From Rutpela maculata (taxonomy: Eukaryota > Arthropoda > Insecta > Coleoptera > Cerambycidae), in assembly GCA_936432065.2 (NCBI GenBank), contig OW386292.2:99281829-99345828 (forward strand): a stretch of 64,000 nucleotides of DNA. The letters are read 5' to 3'. The translations under genes were made by a program, and so were the position numbers. The notes below the pieces were generated by a model. The model saw nothing but the letters and a program-made list of their open reading frames with translations. It had not been told where the DNA came from and did not search any database. Positions 62,801 through 64,000 of this stretch are shown piece by piece. Position 1 is the stretch's first letter; each line of letters starts with the position of its first letter.

Positions 62801-63673
62801 AACCCAACTTAGTTGCGCCAAGTTGCCAAGTTACGCAAAAATATGCAACAGTTTTTAAATTAGAAGATTGTCATGTAAGAGATTGTGGAAAATTTGTTAG
62901 ACAGTAAAATCGTGACACTTTAAAATTTCCCAGTGCAAGCGCATAATTCTGGACAAAAACAAAGGAAATGTTTCATTTCAGTAAGAGACGAATTATACAG
63001 AAATGATGTTGAACAATCACTATCTTCTCTTTGGAAACGTGGAAAAGTGGAGTGCAAATTAATTCTCTTAAAGCTTCAAATATAAAAACTTAGAAGCCCA
63101 TTTTTGATTGGATTGGAAAAACAATCCCGAATGTGATTTTTTTACATATTCATGGAGAACATTGAATTCACGAATGAATCCAATAAATGTAATTAGATGA
63201 CAGAAGAATACGAAGATTTTTGTGAATTTGCCATGGAATCCAAAGATCTTAGAATTTAGAGCCTTTTTTTTAATCATACTGCATTTCTTGTCTGTATTTT
63301 TGCGATGTACTGTAATTGCATAAGAGTTCCAAATATGTTTTATTTCTCGTTTCTATAACTTTTTTACTTACCCAAATAGTTTTTCCAAAATGCGCCTTAT
63401 TCAGTGTGCTGTTCCAAAATGCTTCTTATCCAAACTTAATTTAATATTTTTTGTATACCATGCATCAATGATTTAACGTTCCACTAATTTATTGATAATA
63501 TTCCTTTATGACAAAATCTAACCATATACAAGAATATGTGCTTGTTGTTTTTAGAAGATTGAGTCATATACTTATAGTTTTAATCATATATATACACATC
63601 AGTATAGGATAAGTAATAAACAAAACCTTTCTTCAGTCCTCGAATCCGTTTTGAGGCACTATGAAATTTATAT
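62801..63673. other. no recognisable gene
   Basis: AT-rich. 63625-63655 (AATAAACAAAACCTTTCTTC, then AGTCCTCGAATCC) resembles the end of the LTR that follows (CATAAACTTGCTTCAATCCC), so a piece of an older related LTR may lie here. Confidence 0.35.
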
Positions 63674-63884
63674 TGTTACGTGACAACGAGTGACATCTGT
63701 TGGTAATAATTGTATCTAGGTATTTTTTTATGGACAAGCTAGATATATGACAGGGATGACATAATTAGAAATATTGTTACTAAAACTGACGTCAAAATGT
63801 TATTATAAAACATAAAATTTAATTAGTAAATATAGAAAGACAATCATAAACTTGCTTCAATCCCCGAACCTTTAGCTTGTAACA
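63674..63884 (+). repeat. 5' LTR of an LTR retrotransposon
   Basis: A 211-bp block begins TGTTACGTGAC and ends AGCTTGTAACA, giving the inverted ends TGTTAC/GTAACA with TG...CA termini. A primer-binding-like site and a gag-like start follow in the expected order. The partner LTR would lie outside the window. Confidence 0.75.
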
Positions 63885-63886
63885 AT

Positions 63887-63906
63887 TGGTGCCAGAAGTA
63901 GGGATT
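63887..63906 (+). promoter_or_regulatory. primer-binding-site-like sequence
   Basis: TGGTGCCAGAAGTAGGGATT starts two bases after the LTR. It begins with TGG, the complement of a tRNA CCA end, as expected for the site where a host tRNA primes minus-strand synthesis. The tRNA was not identified. Confidence 0.65.
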
Positions 63907-63923
63907 AGAGTTATTCAGTGGAA

Positions 63924-64000
63924 ATGTCGAAAAGTTTGGACGATCTAATATTATGTGAGTTAAAAATTGAACTGGATAAACGATCGCTCTCAACCAGTAG
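63924..64000 (+). CDS. gag start of the right-edge LTR element (partial)
   Basis: ATG at 63924, 40 bp after the LTR, opens MSKSLDDLILCELKIELDKR followed by SLSTS and runs off the window. An N-terminal L-x-x-L-x-x-x-x-L-K-x-E-L-x-x-R-x-L-x-T-S helix pair resembles the SAP-like start seen in many insect Gypsy gag proteins. No stop within 25 codons. Confidence 0.6.
   Translation, partial: MSKSLDDLILCELKIELDKRSLSTS

Noticed and set aside
63625..63655. A second LTR directly before the right-edge LTR
   Set aside because: Only about 30 bases resemble the LTR end and no TG start was found. It may be a remnant but is not supported as an element.
1..64000. A CRISPR array, bacterial operon or viral genome
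   Set aside because: No regular direct repeats with unique spacers, no ribosome-binding-site-led gene clusters, and all coding remnants are of eukaryotic transposon or nuclear-gene type.

Overview
The window looks like a transposon-dense, AT-rich piece of arthropod nuclear DNA, most probably insect. That inference rests on the mix of element families: R1-like and CR1/Jockey-like LINEs, several Gypsy-type LTR elements, P-element-like, Merlin-like, pogo/Tigger-like, Harbinger-like (DDE_Tnp_4) and Crypton-like remnants, tRNA- and 5S-rRNA-derived SINEs, and MADF, Myb/SANT-like and DUF4806 coding pieces of the kind common in insects. I see no bacterial operon, CRISPR array or tRNA gene. The species cannot be told from the sequence.

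Layout. 0-12 kb: a MADF-domain exon at the left edge (minus), a short LINE with a perfect 13-bp target-site duplication (TSD), then decayed pieces of a QNRN/DUF7869-like TE protein, a pogo/Tigger transposase, a P-element-like transposase, a DUF4806 exon, a LINE fragment, a Harbinger-like transposase, a Crypton-like exon and two tRNA-type SINEs. 12-23 kb: one old minus-strand Gypsy-type element (gag, zinc knuckle, protease, macro-domain-like spacer, RT, RNase H, integrase). It is split by an R1-like LINE (14-bp TSD) and by a 377-bp inverted-repeat MITE, and its 5' gag region is tandemly duplicated. 23-31 kb: a direct duplication, a 152-bp foldback, a P-element-like transposase gene split by a CR1-like LINE (7-bp TSD), and a Merlin-like transposase. 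31-44 kb: Gypsy fragments, a pair of inverted repeats about 5.5 kb apart enclosing a Crypton-like recombinase and two related long palindromes, a 76-bp tandem array, a Myb/SANT-like exon, a 28S rRNA fragment beside a pogo-like transposase end, and a gag-protease remnant. 44-50 kb: the best preserved element, a Gypsy-type element with long RT/RNase H and integrase frames and one 3' LTR, sitting inside a Tnp2-like transposase gene. 50-53 kb: a GC-rich Gypsy integrase interrupted by a 778-bp terminal-inverted-repeat element that carries a decayed MADF domain. 53-64 kb: mostly non-coding repeats, a complex of long inverted repeats, a 5S-derived SINE with TSD, and at the right edge the 5' LTR, primer-binding-like site and gag start of another LTR element.

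Almost nothing here looks like an intact host gene. The window is best read as layered insertions whose relative order can be worked out from five TSD-marked events: 1594-2081, 11498-11828, 12899-16632, 24645-28095 and 61638-62020. All calls come from reading the sequence; none was tested against a database.
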